Translations under genes and position numbers: made by a program
The notes under the pieces: model-generated
Databases searched by the model: none
Told to the model about the DNA's origin: nothing
The model's input: only the letters and a program-made list of their open reading frames with translations
Origin: Astrobacterium formosum
GTDB lineage: Bacteria > Pseudomonadota > Alphaproteobacteria > Rhizobiales > Xanthobacteraceae
NCBI GenBank assembly: GCA_030848545.1
Contig: JAVDCA010000005.1
Coordinates: 186,001 to 250,000 of the forward strand
Direction of reading: 5' to 3'
Length of the DNA: 64,000 bases
Part shown: positions 35,245-46,238 of the stretch, piece after piece
How positions within the stretch are numbered: position 1 is the first letter of the stretch
How the letters are laid out: each line of letters opens with the position of its first letter

Positions 35245-37890
35245 ATGCGCTCGGAACAACCTCGCTCGGTCCGGCTGTCCGACTATCATCCGCCGCGCTG
35301 GCGGATCGAAACGGTCAAGCTCGACGTCGCCCTCGACGCCACCCGTACGCGCGTCCTCGCCACGCTCGCCTTCGTGCCGAACGAGACGCCGGCGGCGCCG
35401 CTCGTCCTCGACGGTGACGAATTGACCCTGGCGTCGATCAGGCTCGACGGCTTCGAACTCCCCGCCGAGCGCTACGAGGCGACGCCCGACCGTTTGGTGA
35501 TCGCCGATCCGCCGCCGCGCCCGTTCGTGCTCGAGATCGAGACCATCATCGATCCGTCGGCGAACACCCAGTTGATGGGCCTCTACCGTGCCGGCGACAC
35601 CTATTGCACCCAGTGCGAGGCCGAGGGCTTCCGCCGCATCACCTATTTCCTCGACCGGCCCGACATCATGGCGGTCTACACGACCCGCATCGAGGCCGAG
35701 AAGGCGGAAGCGCCGGTCCTGCTCGCCAATGGCAATCTGGTCGAAGGTGGCGACATCGAAGGCACCAGCCGCCATTTCGCCGTCTGGCACGACCCGTTCC
35801 CGAAGCCGTCCTATCTATTCGCGCTAGTCGGCGGACGCCTGGGCGGCATCGAGGACAATTTCGTTACCGCGTCGGGCCGCAGCGTCAAGCTGATGGTATT
35901 CGTCGAGCCCGGTCAGGAGAAACGCGCCCACTACGCCATGGAGGCGCTCAAGCGATCCATGCGCTGGGACGAGGAGGCGTTCGGGCGCGAATACGACCTC
36001 GACATCTTCATGATCGTCGCCGTGTCGGCCTTCAACATGGGCGCCATGGAGAACAAGGGCCTCAACATCTTCAACGACAAATACGTGCTCGCCACGGCGG
36101 ACACCGCCACCGACGCCGACTTCGCCCGCATCGAGGCGGTCATCGCCCACGAGTATTTCCACAACTGGACCGGCGACCGCATCACCTGCCGGGACTGGTT
36201 CCAGCTCTGCCTCAAGGAGGGCCTGACGGTCTTCCGCGACCAGGAATTCACCTCCGACCAACGCTCGCGACCGGTCAAGCGCATCACCGACGTACGCGTC
36301 CTGCGCGCCCAGCAGTTCGTCGAGGATTCGGGCCCCCTCGCGCATCCGGTCCGGCCGGAGGTCTATCGCGAGATCAACAACTTCTACACCGCGACCGTCT
36401 ACGAGAAGGGCGCCGAGCTCGTTCGCATGATCAAGACGCTGGTCGGACCGACCGCGTTCCGCGCCGGCATGGATCTTTATTTCGCGCGCCACGACGGCCA
36501 GGCCGTCACCATCGAGGACTTCGTGCGCTGCTTCGCCGAGACCGGCGGCCTCGACTTCGAGCAGTTCATGCGCTGGTACCGCCAGGCCGGCACGCCCGAA
36601 GTCACCGTCACGATCCGCCACGATGCGGCGACGCGCACCTGCTCGCTGGAAATCGCCCAGACGCAGCCGGCGACGCCCGGCCAGCCCGTGAAGGAACCCC
36701 TCGTCATCCCGCTCGCCATCGGGCTCCTCGATGCCGACGGCCGCGACCTGCCGCTCGTCTTCGCCGACGATGGCCGCCCGCTCGAACGCGGCGTCATCGT
36801 CCTGACCAAGCCGGCCGAGACCTTCGTGTTCGGCGGCATCGAGGCGCGACCGGTCCCCTCCCTCAATCGCGGCTTCTCGGCGCCGGTCAAGATCGCGGCC
36901 AATCTCACCACCGCCGATCTGCGCCTGCTCGCCGCCCATGACGGCGATGCGTTCAACCGCTGGCAGGCCGTGCAGACACTGGCCTCCGCGCTCCTGACCG
37001 CGAATGTGGGCGCCATCCGGACCGGCAAGCCGCCGCAACAGGACCGCGGCCTCGTCGCCGCGCTGGAGACGGTCCTGGGCGACACCGCGCTGGAGCCGGA
37101 TTTCGCGGCCCAGATGCTGGCGCTGCCGTCGGAGGCCGACATCGCCCGCGACATCGGCCGCGACGTCGATCCGGACGCCATCTTCGCGGCACGCCGGCGC
37201 TTGCGCGGCGAACTCGCCCGCGAACTCGGCACGGCCCTGCGCGACACCTACCGGCGCATGGTCACCGACGGTCCCTACAGCCCGGACGCCGAAGGCGCCG
37301 GCCGCCGTGCGCTCAAGAACGCCTGCCTCGACCTCCTCGCCGCCGACGGCACTCCGGCCGCGATCGCCCTCGCGGCCCGGCAGTATCAAAACGCCGACAA
37401 CATGACCGACCGCATGGCGGCCTTGTCGACGCTGGCGCTGCACCCGGTTCCGGAACGTCAGGCGGCGCTCGACGACTTCTACCGCCGTTACCAGCGCGAC
37501 CCGCTGGTGATCGACAAGTGGTTCGCCCTGCAGGCGACGATCCCCGAGGAGTCCTGCCTCGAGCACGTGCGCGAGCTCAGCCGCCATCAGGCGTTCTCGC
37601 TCACCAATCCCAACCGGGTCAGGGCCTTGATCGGCTCGTTCGCCCAGGCGAACCAGACCCAGTTCAACCGCCTCGACGGCGCCGGCTACCGCTTCGTCGC
37701 CGACGCGGTCCTCGATCTCGATGCCCGCAACCCGCAGGTCGCCGCCCGCATGATGACGGCGTTCCGCAGCTGGCGGGCGCTGGAACCGGGCCGGCGCGAA
37801 TGCGCCGAGGCGGAACTGCGGCGCGTCGGCGCCGCCACTCCACTCTCCAACGACCTGCGCGACATCGTCGAACGTTCGCTGGCGCCGTGA
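35245..37890 (+). CDS. pepN: Aminopeptidase N
   Basis: An 881-residue M1-family zinc aminopeptidase of the Escherichia coli PepN type, which trims N-terminal residues from cytosolic peptides. The exopeptidase motif GAMEN is at about residues 264-268. The zinc motif HEYFHNW..(18)..E is seen as VIAHEYFHNWTGDRITCRDW followed by LKEGLTVFRDQEF. The N-terminal beta domain has YLFALVGG, and the C-terminal helical domain (residues 550-881) is complete. Length matches the family. No signal peptide. Confidence 0.96.
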   Translation: MRSEQPRSVRLSDYHPPRWRIETVKLDVALDATRTRVLATLAFVPNETPAAPLVLDGDELTLASIRLDGFELPAERYEATPDRLVIADPPPRPFVLEIETIIDPSANTQLMGLYRAGDTYCTQCEAEGFRRITYFLDRPDIMAVYTTRIEAEKAEAPVLLANGNLVEGGDIEGTSRHFAVWHDPFPKPSYLFALVGGRLGGIEDNFVTASGRSVKLMVFVEPGQEKRAHYAMEALKRSMRWDEEAFGREYDLDIFMIVAVSAFNMGAMENKGLNIFNDKYVLATADTATDADFARIEAVIAHEYFHNWTGDRITCRDWFQLCLKEGLTVFRDQEFTSDQRSRPVKRITDVRVLRAQQFVEDSGPLAHPVRPEVYREINNFYTATVYEKGAELVRMIKTLVGPTAFRAGMDLYFARHDGQAVTIEDFVRCFAETGGLDFEQFMRWYRQAGTPEVTVTIRHDAATRTCSLEIAQTQPATPGQPVKEPLVIPLAIGLLDADGRDLPLVFADDGRPLERGVIVLTKPAETFVFGGIEARPVPSLNRGFSAPVKIAANLTTADLRLLAAHDGDAFNRWQAVQTLASALLTANVGAIRTGKPPQQDRGLVAALETVLGDTALEPDFAAQMLALPSEADIARDIGRDVDPDAIFAARRRLRGELARELGTALRDTYRRMVTDGPYSPDAEGAGRRALKNACLDLLAADGTPAAIALAARQYQNADNMTDRMAALSTLALHPVPERQAALDDFYRRYQRDPLVIDKWFALQATIPEESCLEHVRELSRHQAFSLTNPNRVRALIGSFAQANQTQFNRLDGAGYRFVADAVLDLDARNPQVAARMMTAFRSWRALEPGRRECAEAELRRVGAATPLSNDLRDIVERSLAP

Positions 37891-37899
37891 GGACCTGCA

Positions 37900-37990
37900 G
37901 GGTCGTCGTCATCGCGAGGATGTCAAGCCGACGTGGGGCGATCCAGCTCTTTCCTCGGGGCCCTTGATTGCTTCCGCGGCGGCGCGGCCT
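37900..37990. repeat. Degenerate REP-like repeat after pepN
   Basis: GTCGTCATCGCGAGGATG followed by GATTGCTTCCGCGGC resembles a worn copy of the element at 20212-20332. The rest of the 392-bp gap (to 38282) holds no gene; the kinase promoter should be there. Confidence 0.4.
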
Positions 37991-38154
37991 CGTCACGGCG
38001 GACGGCAATTTTCTCTTTCGCCCGAAGCGGTTTCGCGCGCGCTTTTTACCTCCGCCAGAAGGCCGCGCCGAGAGCGCGCGGAATTCATGCTGCGTAGTGA
38101 ATTGCCGCGTCGTGTCAGGCGCTTGATACGCACAACTCCCATCCGCGATCAGCG

Positions 38155-38169
38155 TTAAGATATTTTTGA
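38155..38169 (+). promoter_or_regulatory. Possible CtrA-type site
   Basis: TTAA-N7-TTGA, one base from the CtrA consensus TTAA-N7-TTAA, 114 bp before the start of a PleC/PdhS-type kinase. A single near-match of this kind can occur by chance. Confidence 0.25.
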
Positions 38170-38282
38170 CTCTTCGACTCTCGACAAAATTCGTCGGTTG
38201 GATTCTTATCGGAACGATTCGGAGAGATGCGGCACATCCTTCCGATCAGGATGATGGGGACAATCCGAAACGGAGGCCTGCG

Positions 38283-40610
<2,328 letters not shown>

Positions 40611-40627
40611 ACGGAAACCTCCTGGTG

Positions 40628-40666
40628 GTCATTCCGGGGCGCGCGTGAGCGCGGACCCGGAATGAC
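40628..40666. terminator. Palindromic repeat acting as likely bidirectional terminator
   Basis: GTCATTCCGGG and CCCGGAATGAC arms with an inner GCGCG/CGCGC pairing, between convergent kinase and glnE genes. This is a frequent intergenic palindrome in alphaproteobacteria. There is no T-run, so termination is only inferred from position. Confidence 0.6.
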
Positions 40667-40694
40667 GACGATCTTGCTTCAGCAGCCCACCGCC

Positions 40695-43688
40695 CTAAGG
40701 CGCTTCCCCGAGCACGTGCGTAAAGCTCGCCCGCACCTTGGCCTGCGTCTCGACCACATGGGCTTCGAGGGTGGCGAAGTCGGGCACGTCGGCGGCGCGT
40801 ACCAGCAGGCCGAGCAGTTCCGAGGACGCCGTCTCGGGATCGAACGGGCCGGCGAGGCACAGGCGCAGGATCTGGGTGAGATCGTGATAGAGCCGCGCCG
40901 CCGGGCGCAACACCTCGGCGTCCTCGACCGACAGAAGCCCGAGGCGGGCCGCCTTGGTGAGTACGCCGGCCGTGGAGGTGTCGAGAATCTGCGGATGCGC
41001 GCTCGCATGGACGAGTTGGAGATACTGCGCCACGAACTCCAGGTCGACGAGGCCGCCGGCGACGTATTTGAGGTCCCAGACCGTCTTGTCGCCCTTCTCC
41101 ACCGCGATGGCGCGGCGCATTTCGACGACGTCGCCGGCGATCGAGGTGGCGTCGCGCTCGGCCCGCAGGACCTGACGGATCACGGCCTCGACCCGCTTGG
41201 CGAACTCAGGTGAGGCCGACACGACGCGCGCCCGCGTCAGCGCCATATGCTCCCAGGTCCAGGCATCCGTCTTCTGATAGCTCTCGAAGGCGCTGATGGA
41301 GGTCGCCACCGGCCCCGAGCGGCCCGAGGGCCGCAGCCGCATGTCGACCTCGTAGAGCCGGCCGTAATTGGTCGGCGTCGTCATGGCGTTGATGAGGCGC
41401 TGGGTCAGCCGCGCAAAGTACTGGCCGCCATAGAGCGGCCGCGGCCCGGAGGATTCCGGATGCTCGGCGTCGAAGTCGTAGATCACGATGAGATCGAGAT
41501 CGGAGGTCGCGGTCATCTCGCGGCCGCCGAGCTTGCCCATGGCGATCACGGCGCTCTCCTGGCCGGACATGAGGCCGTGATTGTCGACGAACGCCTTTCC
41601 GACCAGTCCGTGGAGCGAGCGGATGACGACGTCGGCGAGGCAGGCGAAGGTTTCGCCCGCCTGCTCGGCCGAGACGGTACCGGAGAGAATGCGCGTGCCG
41701 ATCAGGAACAGGTGCTCCTGGCCGAAGATGCGCACACGATCGAGAAAGTCCTCGTAAACGTCCGAGAGCGCCAACGACTCCGCGAGGCCGTCGGCGAGCC
41801 GGTCGGCCCCGGGCAATGCGCCGAAGAACGCCGGATCGAGCAGCGCATCCATCACCTGCGGGTGATGGGCGACGATGTCGGCGAGGCGCGGCGCGGTGCC
41901 GAGGAGCAGCGCCACCAGGGCGAGCAGGTCGGGATTCTGGCGCAGGAGCGAGAACAGCAGCGTGCCGCCGTGGAGGCCGTCGAGGAAATGGTCGAATGCA
42001 CTGAGCGCCACGTCCGGATTGTCGTAGCGGGCGAGTTCGACCAGAAGGAGGGGAACGAGCTCGGCGAGATTGCGCCGCGCCGTCTCGGCCTTGAGGCCGC
42101 GCGGGCCGCCGGCGAGCCAGTCGCGCACCCTGGCGGAGGCTTCGAGGGGGTTCTTGAAGCCCAACGTGCTGAGACGGTCGAGGGTATCGCGATCGTCGGC
42201 GTCGGGCGGAAACTCCAGGCTGTGCCGCGCCGCCTCCTGGAGCGGCGCCCCTTCGAACAGGCCCGCATAGTGGCGCTGCACCTTGCGGAGCTGCCCGACC
42301 AGCGCGCTCGCGAAGGCGTCGCGTCCGTCGTAGCCGAGGAATCTGGCGAAGCGTTCCAGCCCCTCGCGATCGGTCGGCAGCGTGTGGGTCTGCTCGTCGC
42401 CGACCATCTGCAGCCGGTGCTCGACCTCGCGCAGGAAGCGGTAGGCGGCGTCGAGCTCGACGCGCGCGTCGGCGTCGATCCAGCCGCCCTCGGCGAGGAC
42501 TTCGAGCATCGCCAGGGTCTCGCGCCCGCGCAGCGCCGGGTGGCGCCCCCCGGCGATGAGTTGCTGGGTCTGCACGAAGAACTCGATCTCGCGGATGCCG
42601 CCGCGGCCGAGCTTGATATTGTGGCCTTCGATCGCGATGTCGCCGTGGCCCTTGTAGGCGTGGATCTGGCGTTTCATCGCATGCACGTCGGCGACGGCGG
42701 CGTAGTCGAGATGCTTGCGCCAGATGAACGGCGACAGATTGGCGAGAACGGCCTCGCCGGCGGCGATGTCGCCGGCGCACGGCCGCGCCTTGATCATGGC
42801 CGCCCGCTCCCAGTTCTGGCCGACGCTTTCGTAGTAGTCGAGCGCCGCCGGCACCGAGATGGCGATCTGGGTCGAGGACGGGTCGGGACGCAGCCTGACG
42901 TCGACGCGGAACACGTAGCCGTCGGCGGTGCGTTCCTGCAGGAACTTGATGAGCGAGCGCGTCAGCCGCACGAACAGCGCCCCCGCCTCGACGCCGGCGA
43001 CCAGCGCGGGCGAGGTCGGATCGAAGAACACGATGAGGTCGATGTCGCTCGAATAGTTGAGCTCGAAGCCGCCCATCTTGCCCATGGCGATGACGATGTA
43101 GCCCGAGCCTTTCTCGGGCACGTCCGGATCGGGCGGCGCGAGCTTGCCGGCGCGTGCCGCGCTGGCCAGGAGGTAGCGCACCGCCGCCTGGCAGGCGGTG
43201 TCGGCGAGTTCGGTGACCGCCTGCGTCACCCGCATGACCGGCCAGGCGCCGCCGATGTCCGCGATGGCGATCGTCAGCGCCGCCTCCGCCTTCATGCGCC
43301 GCAGGAGCATCATGGCTTTGGCATCGTCGGTGGCGCGTCCGGTCTCGGCGAGCGTCCACGAAAACAGCGCCGACAGGCGCTCGTCCGGATCGTCGGCGAC
43401 AACCGACAGGAAGCGGGCGGCGTCGGCGGACAACAGGTCCCACAGATAGGGCGAGCCGTCGGCGATGCCCTCGATCAGGGCCGTGACCAGCGGCTGCTCC
43501 TGCCCGATCCGCCGCAGCGCCTCGGCCTCGCCGGCGGCGAGCGAAGCCATCCAGTCGGCGACGCGCTCCCGCGTCGCCTCCGGGTGCGACAGGTTCGGCG
43601 CCCGTATGAGTCGCCGCGCCAGCGAGCGGCTGTTGGTCCCGATCCGTTTCGCCGCCGTCACCGCCACCTCACCGATTCCCTTCGCCAT
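40695..43688 (-). CDS. glnE: Bifunctional glutamine synthetase adenylyltransferase/adenylyl-removing enzyme
   Basis: A 997-residue enzyme that adds and removes AMP on glutamine synthetase in response to nitrogen via PII. Two nucleotidyltransferase domains are visible: the N-terminal deadenylylating one with IAMGKMGGFELNYSSDIDL (about residue 190) and the C-terminal adenylylating one with IAMGKLGGREMTATSDLDL (about residue 720). Each carries the G-G and D-x-D residues. Helical linker and HEPN-like regions fill the rest. ATG 43688 lies 20 bp inside the end of the upstream kinase gene, so translation is probably coupled; an in-frame start at 43757 would overlap the kinase far more. Confidence 0.95.
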   Translation of the reverse strand: MAKGIGEVAVTAAKRIGTNSRSLARRLIRAPNLSHPEATRERVADWMASLAAGEAEALRRIGQEQPLVTALIEGIADGSPYLWDLLSADAARFLSVVADDPDERLSALFSWTLAETGRATDDAKAMMLLRRMKAEAALTIAIADIGGAWPVMRVTQAVTELADTACQAAVRYLLASAARAGKLAPPDPDVPEKGSGYIVIAMGKMGGFELNYSSDIDLIVFFDPTSPALVAGVEAGALFVRLTRSLIKFLQERTADGYVFRVDVRLRPDPSSTQIAISVPAALDYYESVGQNWERAAMIKARPCAGDIAAGEAVLANLSPFIWRKHLDYAAVADVHAMKRQIHAYKGHGDIAIEGHNIKLGRGGIREIEFFVQTQQLIAGGRHPALRGRETLAMLEVLAEGGWIDADARVELDAAYRFLREVEHRLQMVGDEQTHTLPTDREGLERFARFLGYDGRDAFASALVGQLRKVQRHYAGLFEGAPLQEAARHSLEFPPDADDRDTLDRLSTLGFKNPLEASARVRDWLAGGPRGLKAETARRNLAELVPLLLVELARYDNPDVALSAFDHFLDGLHGGTLLFSLLRQNPDLLALVALLLGTAPRLADIVAHHPQVMDALLDPAFFGALPGADRLADGLAESLALSDVYEDFLDRVRIFGQEHLFLIGTRILSGTVSAEQAGETFACLADVVIRSLHGLVGKAFVDNHGLMSGQESAVIAMGKLGGREMTATSDLDLIVIYDFDAEHPESSGPRPLYGGQYFARLTQRLINAMTTPTNYGRLYEVDMRLRPSGRSGPVATSISAFESYQKTDAWTWEHMALTRARVVSASPEFAKRVEAVIRQVLRAERDATSIAGDVVEMRRAIAVEKGDKTVWDLKYVAGGLVDLEFVAQYLQLVHASAHPQILDTSTAGVLTKAARLGLLSVEDAEVLRPAARLYHDLTQILRLCLAGPFDPETASSELLGLLVRAADVPDFATLEAHVVETQAKVRASFTHVLGEAP

Positions 43689-45120
43689 GATGCGCCGGCG
43701 GCAACGCGAGAACGGCGCGCAACCCTGGCGCGTTGTCCTCGAGTTTGAGTTCGCCACCGTGCAACCGCGCCACCGCCGCGACCAGGCTCAAGCCCAGGCC
43801 CGAGCCCGGCGCCGACCGGCTCTGTTCGAGGCGCACGAAACGCTCGATTACCCGGGCACGGTCCGCGGCCGGTATGCCGGGACCACGGTCACACACTTTG
43901 AGCACCACGGCTTTGCCTTCCACCCCGGCCATCACCAGGATTCCGGCCGGTTTGGCAAGTGGCCCATCCGCCGCGGGGGTCGAATATTTGATGGCATTGT
44001 CGAGAAGGTTGGCAAGCGCCTGGCTGATCAGTTCACGATGGCCGCGGATCGGCGCCGGCGCAGTAGCGACCACTTCCAGCGCCAAGCCTTTCTCCTCCGC
44101 CAGCGGCTCGTAGAGCTCGGACACGTCGCGGGCGATCTCGGCGGCGTCGAACTCGCTCGTGCCGCCGCCGGCTTCCCCGGATTCGGCGCGGGCGATCATC
44201 AGGAGAGCGTCGAAGGTGCGGATCAGGCCGTCGGATTCCTCGATGGTCGATTCCAGGGCCGCCCGGTACTCCGGTTCCGACTTGGCGTTGCGCAGCGCCG
44301 CCTCGCAACGGTTGCGCAGGCGCGTCAGCGGCGTCTTGAGGTCGTGGGCGACGTTGTCGGAGACCTCCTTGAAGCCGCGCAGCAGGGTCTCGATGCGGTC
44401 CAGCATGGCATTGACGTTGTCGGCCAGGCGGTCGAGTTCGTCGCCGGTGCCGACGACCTGCAGGCGGCCGGCGAGGTCGCCCGCCATGATGGTGCGCGCC
44501 GTGTCGCTCATGGCATCGACCCGGCGCAGCACGCGACGGCTCATGTAGAGCCCACCGAAAAGCCCGAGCGCGATCATGATGGCGACCGACCAGCGGCCGG
44601 TGCCGGCGACGATGGAATAGAGCCGCTCGCGCTCCTCGAGGTCGCGGCCGACCAGGAGGCGGAAGCCGCCGGACAGTTCGGTGACCTGCACCAGCGCCTT
44701 GTGCTGCGCCGCCTCGGTCTCCACCAGCCGCCGATAGGTGGTTTCCTCCCAGCCGAGCCTGTCCAGCGTGCCGGGTTCGAGCGACGCCACATTACCGGCG
44801 AGGCCGGAGCCGTTGGGCGCCGTGACCAGGTAGAGGTTCGAGCCCGGCCGGCGCGAGCGCAGGTCGACCGCGAGCACGAGCCGGCGCAAGCCGCCCTGCT
44901 CGTACTGCTCGTTGAGATCGGCGATCTCGGCATTGACGATGCCGGTGATCTGCTCGGTCACGAGCCAGCGCGTGTTGAGCGCGAAGAAGACCAGGAGGAA
45001 AATGGAAAACAGCGCGAACACGACCAGGTAGACCAGCGTCAGCCGGAACGTGGTCGTGCGCACGAGCTTGCCGAACGCCGTCATGCCGCGGCGGGTCACA
45101 GGCGACACGGAGCGCGTCAT
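43669..45120 (-). CDS. Sensor histidine kinase
   Basis: A 483-residue two-helix membrane kinase. Transmembrane segments are near residues 27-50 and 178-196, with a periplasmic sensor of about 125 residues between. A HAMP domain follows (ADNVNAMLDRIETLL at its end). HisKA shows VAHDLKTPLTRLRNRCE with the phosphoacceptor His near residue 255. HATPase shows ANLLDNAIKYS, DRGPGIP and GSGLGLSLV. It lies downstream of the response regulator gene on the same strand (112 bp, with a perfect 20-bp hairpin between) and upstream of glnE. It probably pairs with that regulator; signal unknown. Confidence 0.9.
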   Translation of the reverse strand: MTRSVSPVTRRGMTAFGKLVRTTTFRLTLVYLVVFALFSIFLLVFFALNTRWLVTEQITGIVNAEIADLNEQYEQGGLRRLVLAVDLRSRRPGSNLYLVTAPNGSGLAGNVASLEPGTLDRLGWEETTYRRLVETEAAQHKALVQVTELSGGFRLLVGRDLEERERLYSIVAGTGRWSVAIMIALGLFGGLYMSRRVLRRVDAMSDTARTIMAGDLAGRLQVVGTGDELDRLADNVNAMLDRIETLLRGFKEVSDNVAHDLKTPLTRLRNRCEAALRNAKSEPEYRAALESTIEESDGLIRTFDALLMIARAESGEAGGGTSEFDAAEIARDVSELYEPLAEEKGLALEVVATAPAPIRGHRELISQALANLLDNAIKYSTPAADGPLAKPAGILVMAGVEGKAVVLKVCDRGPGIPAADRARVIERFVRLEQSRSAPGSGLGLSLVAAVARLHGGELKLEDNAPGLRAVLALPPAHHGEGNR

Positions 45121-45151
45121 GGCGCGCTTTCAACGCTCAGAGACGAGCGCG

Positions 45152-45193
45152 CCGCTTCTCCCTCTCCCCGCCCGCGGGGAGAGGGAGAAGCGG
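45152..45193. repeat. Perfect 20-bp-arm hairpin
   Basis: Arms CCGCTTCTCCCTCTCCCCGC and GCGGGGAGAGGGAGAAGCGG with a 2-base loop, between the response regulator and kinase genes. CTCCCTCTCCCC palindromes of this kind recur between genes in many alphaproteobacteria. In an mRNA it would shield the 3' end of the upstream gene and could reduce kinase expression. Confidence 0.85.
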
Positions 45194-45232
45194 CTGCCAC
45201 ATGCCATAGTCCCGCCATCGTCCCCTCCGCGC

Positions 45233-45916
45233 TCATGTCCGTGCGCCGTCGCGGATCACATAGCCGGCGCCGCGGACCGTGTGCAGGAGCGGCTGGGCAA
45301 AGCCCTTGTCGATCTTCGAACGCAGGCGGGAAATGTGGACGTCGATGACGTTGGTCTGCGGGTCGAAGTGGTAGTCCCACACGTTTTCCAGGAGCATGGT
45401 GCGGGTGACCACCTGGCCGGCATGCTTCATGAGGTATTCGAGCAGCCGGAACTCGCGCGGCTGCAGCAGGATCTCGTCCTTGCCGCGCACCACCCGGTGC
45501 GACAGGCGGTCGAGCTCGAGATCGCCGACCCGGTAGACGGTTTCCTCGCCGCGGCTGCCGGGACGGCGCGTCAGCGCCTCGACGCGGGCCAGCAATTCGC
45601 TGAACGCATAGGGCTTGGCCAGATAGTCGTCGCCGCCGGCCCGCAGGCCCTTGACGCGGTCGTCGACCTGGCCGAGGGCGGAGAGGATCAGAACCGGCGT
45701 CGCTACGGCTTTGGCGCGCAGCGTCCCGATCACCGACAGGCCGTCGCGCTTGGGCAGCATGCGATCGACGATCAGGACGTCGTAGCCGCCCTCGAGCGCA
45801 AGCCCCAGCCCCTCCTCGCCGTCGGCGGCGTGGTCGGCCACATGGCCGACTTCGCGGAACGCCTTGACCAGATAGTCGGCGGCATCGCGGTCGTCTTCGA
45901 TGATCAACAGGCGCAT
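45233..45916 (-). CDS. OmpR-family response regulator
   Basis: A 227-residue two-component regulator. The receiver has the acidic pocket EDD at residues 7-9, the phosphoacceptor Asp in LIVDRMLPKRDG (about residue 51) and Lys in LAKPYAFSELLARV (about residue 102). The C-terminal winged helix (about residues 130-225) has LQPREFRLLEYLMKHAGQVV and DVHISRLRSKID, ending TVRGAGYVIR. ATG 45916 opens directly with MRLLIIEDD; the longer frame to 45997 is unlikely. It is followed by its presumed kinase and preceded by the Do-family protease gene on the same strand, an arrangement suggesting an envelope-stress role. Confidence 0.92.
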   Translation of the reverse strand: MRLLIIEDDRDAADYLVKAFREVGHVADHAADGEEGLGLALEGGYDVLIVDRMLPKRDGLSVIGTLRAKAVATPVLILSALGQVDDRVKGLRAGGDDYLAKPYAFSELLARVEALTRRPGSRGEETVYRVGDLELDRLSHRVVRGKDEILLQPREFRLLEYLMKHAGQVVTRTMLLENVWDYHFDPQTNVIDVHISRLRSKIDKGFAQPLLHTVRGAGYVIRDGART

Positions 45917-46057
45917 GGCAACCGGCCGGGTTGAAAAAATCACCTCCGCGGGCGGCCAGATCGGGGACCAGAGTCGGGGACCAAAGTCGAAGATCAAGCC
46001 TTGCGGGGCGGATCGGAAATCTAGCCTAACGGCCTCGACTTCAAAATGTATTAGCGC

Positions 46058-46213
46058 GGAAGGGGCGGCAGGAACGAGCCTGCCGCCCCTTCCCCGCGGG
46101 ACCCGGCGGGGGCGATTGAACCGGGCCCCACGATCGGAATTCGAGAGGGGGACGGGCGCGAGGCCCGTCCCCCGGGTGCCCGTGACCGGCGGGGGCGACG
46201 GATGCCGGTCACG
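46058..46213. repeat. Three consecutive perfect hairpins
   Basis: In the 322-bp gap between the protease and response-regulator genes: 46058-46093 (15-bp arms GGAAGGGGCGGCAGG and complement, 6-base loop), 46147-46172 (10-bp arms GGGGACGGGC) and 46181-46213 (10-bp arms CGTGACCGGC). No T-run follows the stems, so they may attenuate or stabilise transcripts rather than end them. No gene is seen in this gap. Confidence 0.7.
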
Positions 46214-46238
46214 AGTCCCCTAGTTGTTCCCTGCCGGC

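Noticed and set aside
35824-37587. A 587-codon - strand frame inside pepN
   Set aside because: pepN carries HEXXH and GAMEN in the right order on the + strand; the reverse frame is low-complexity.
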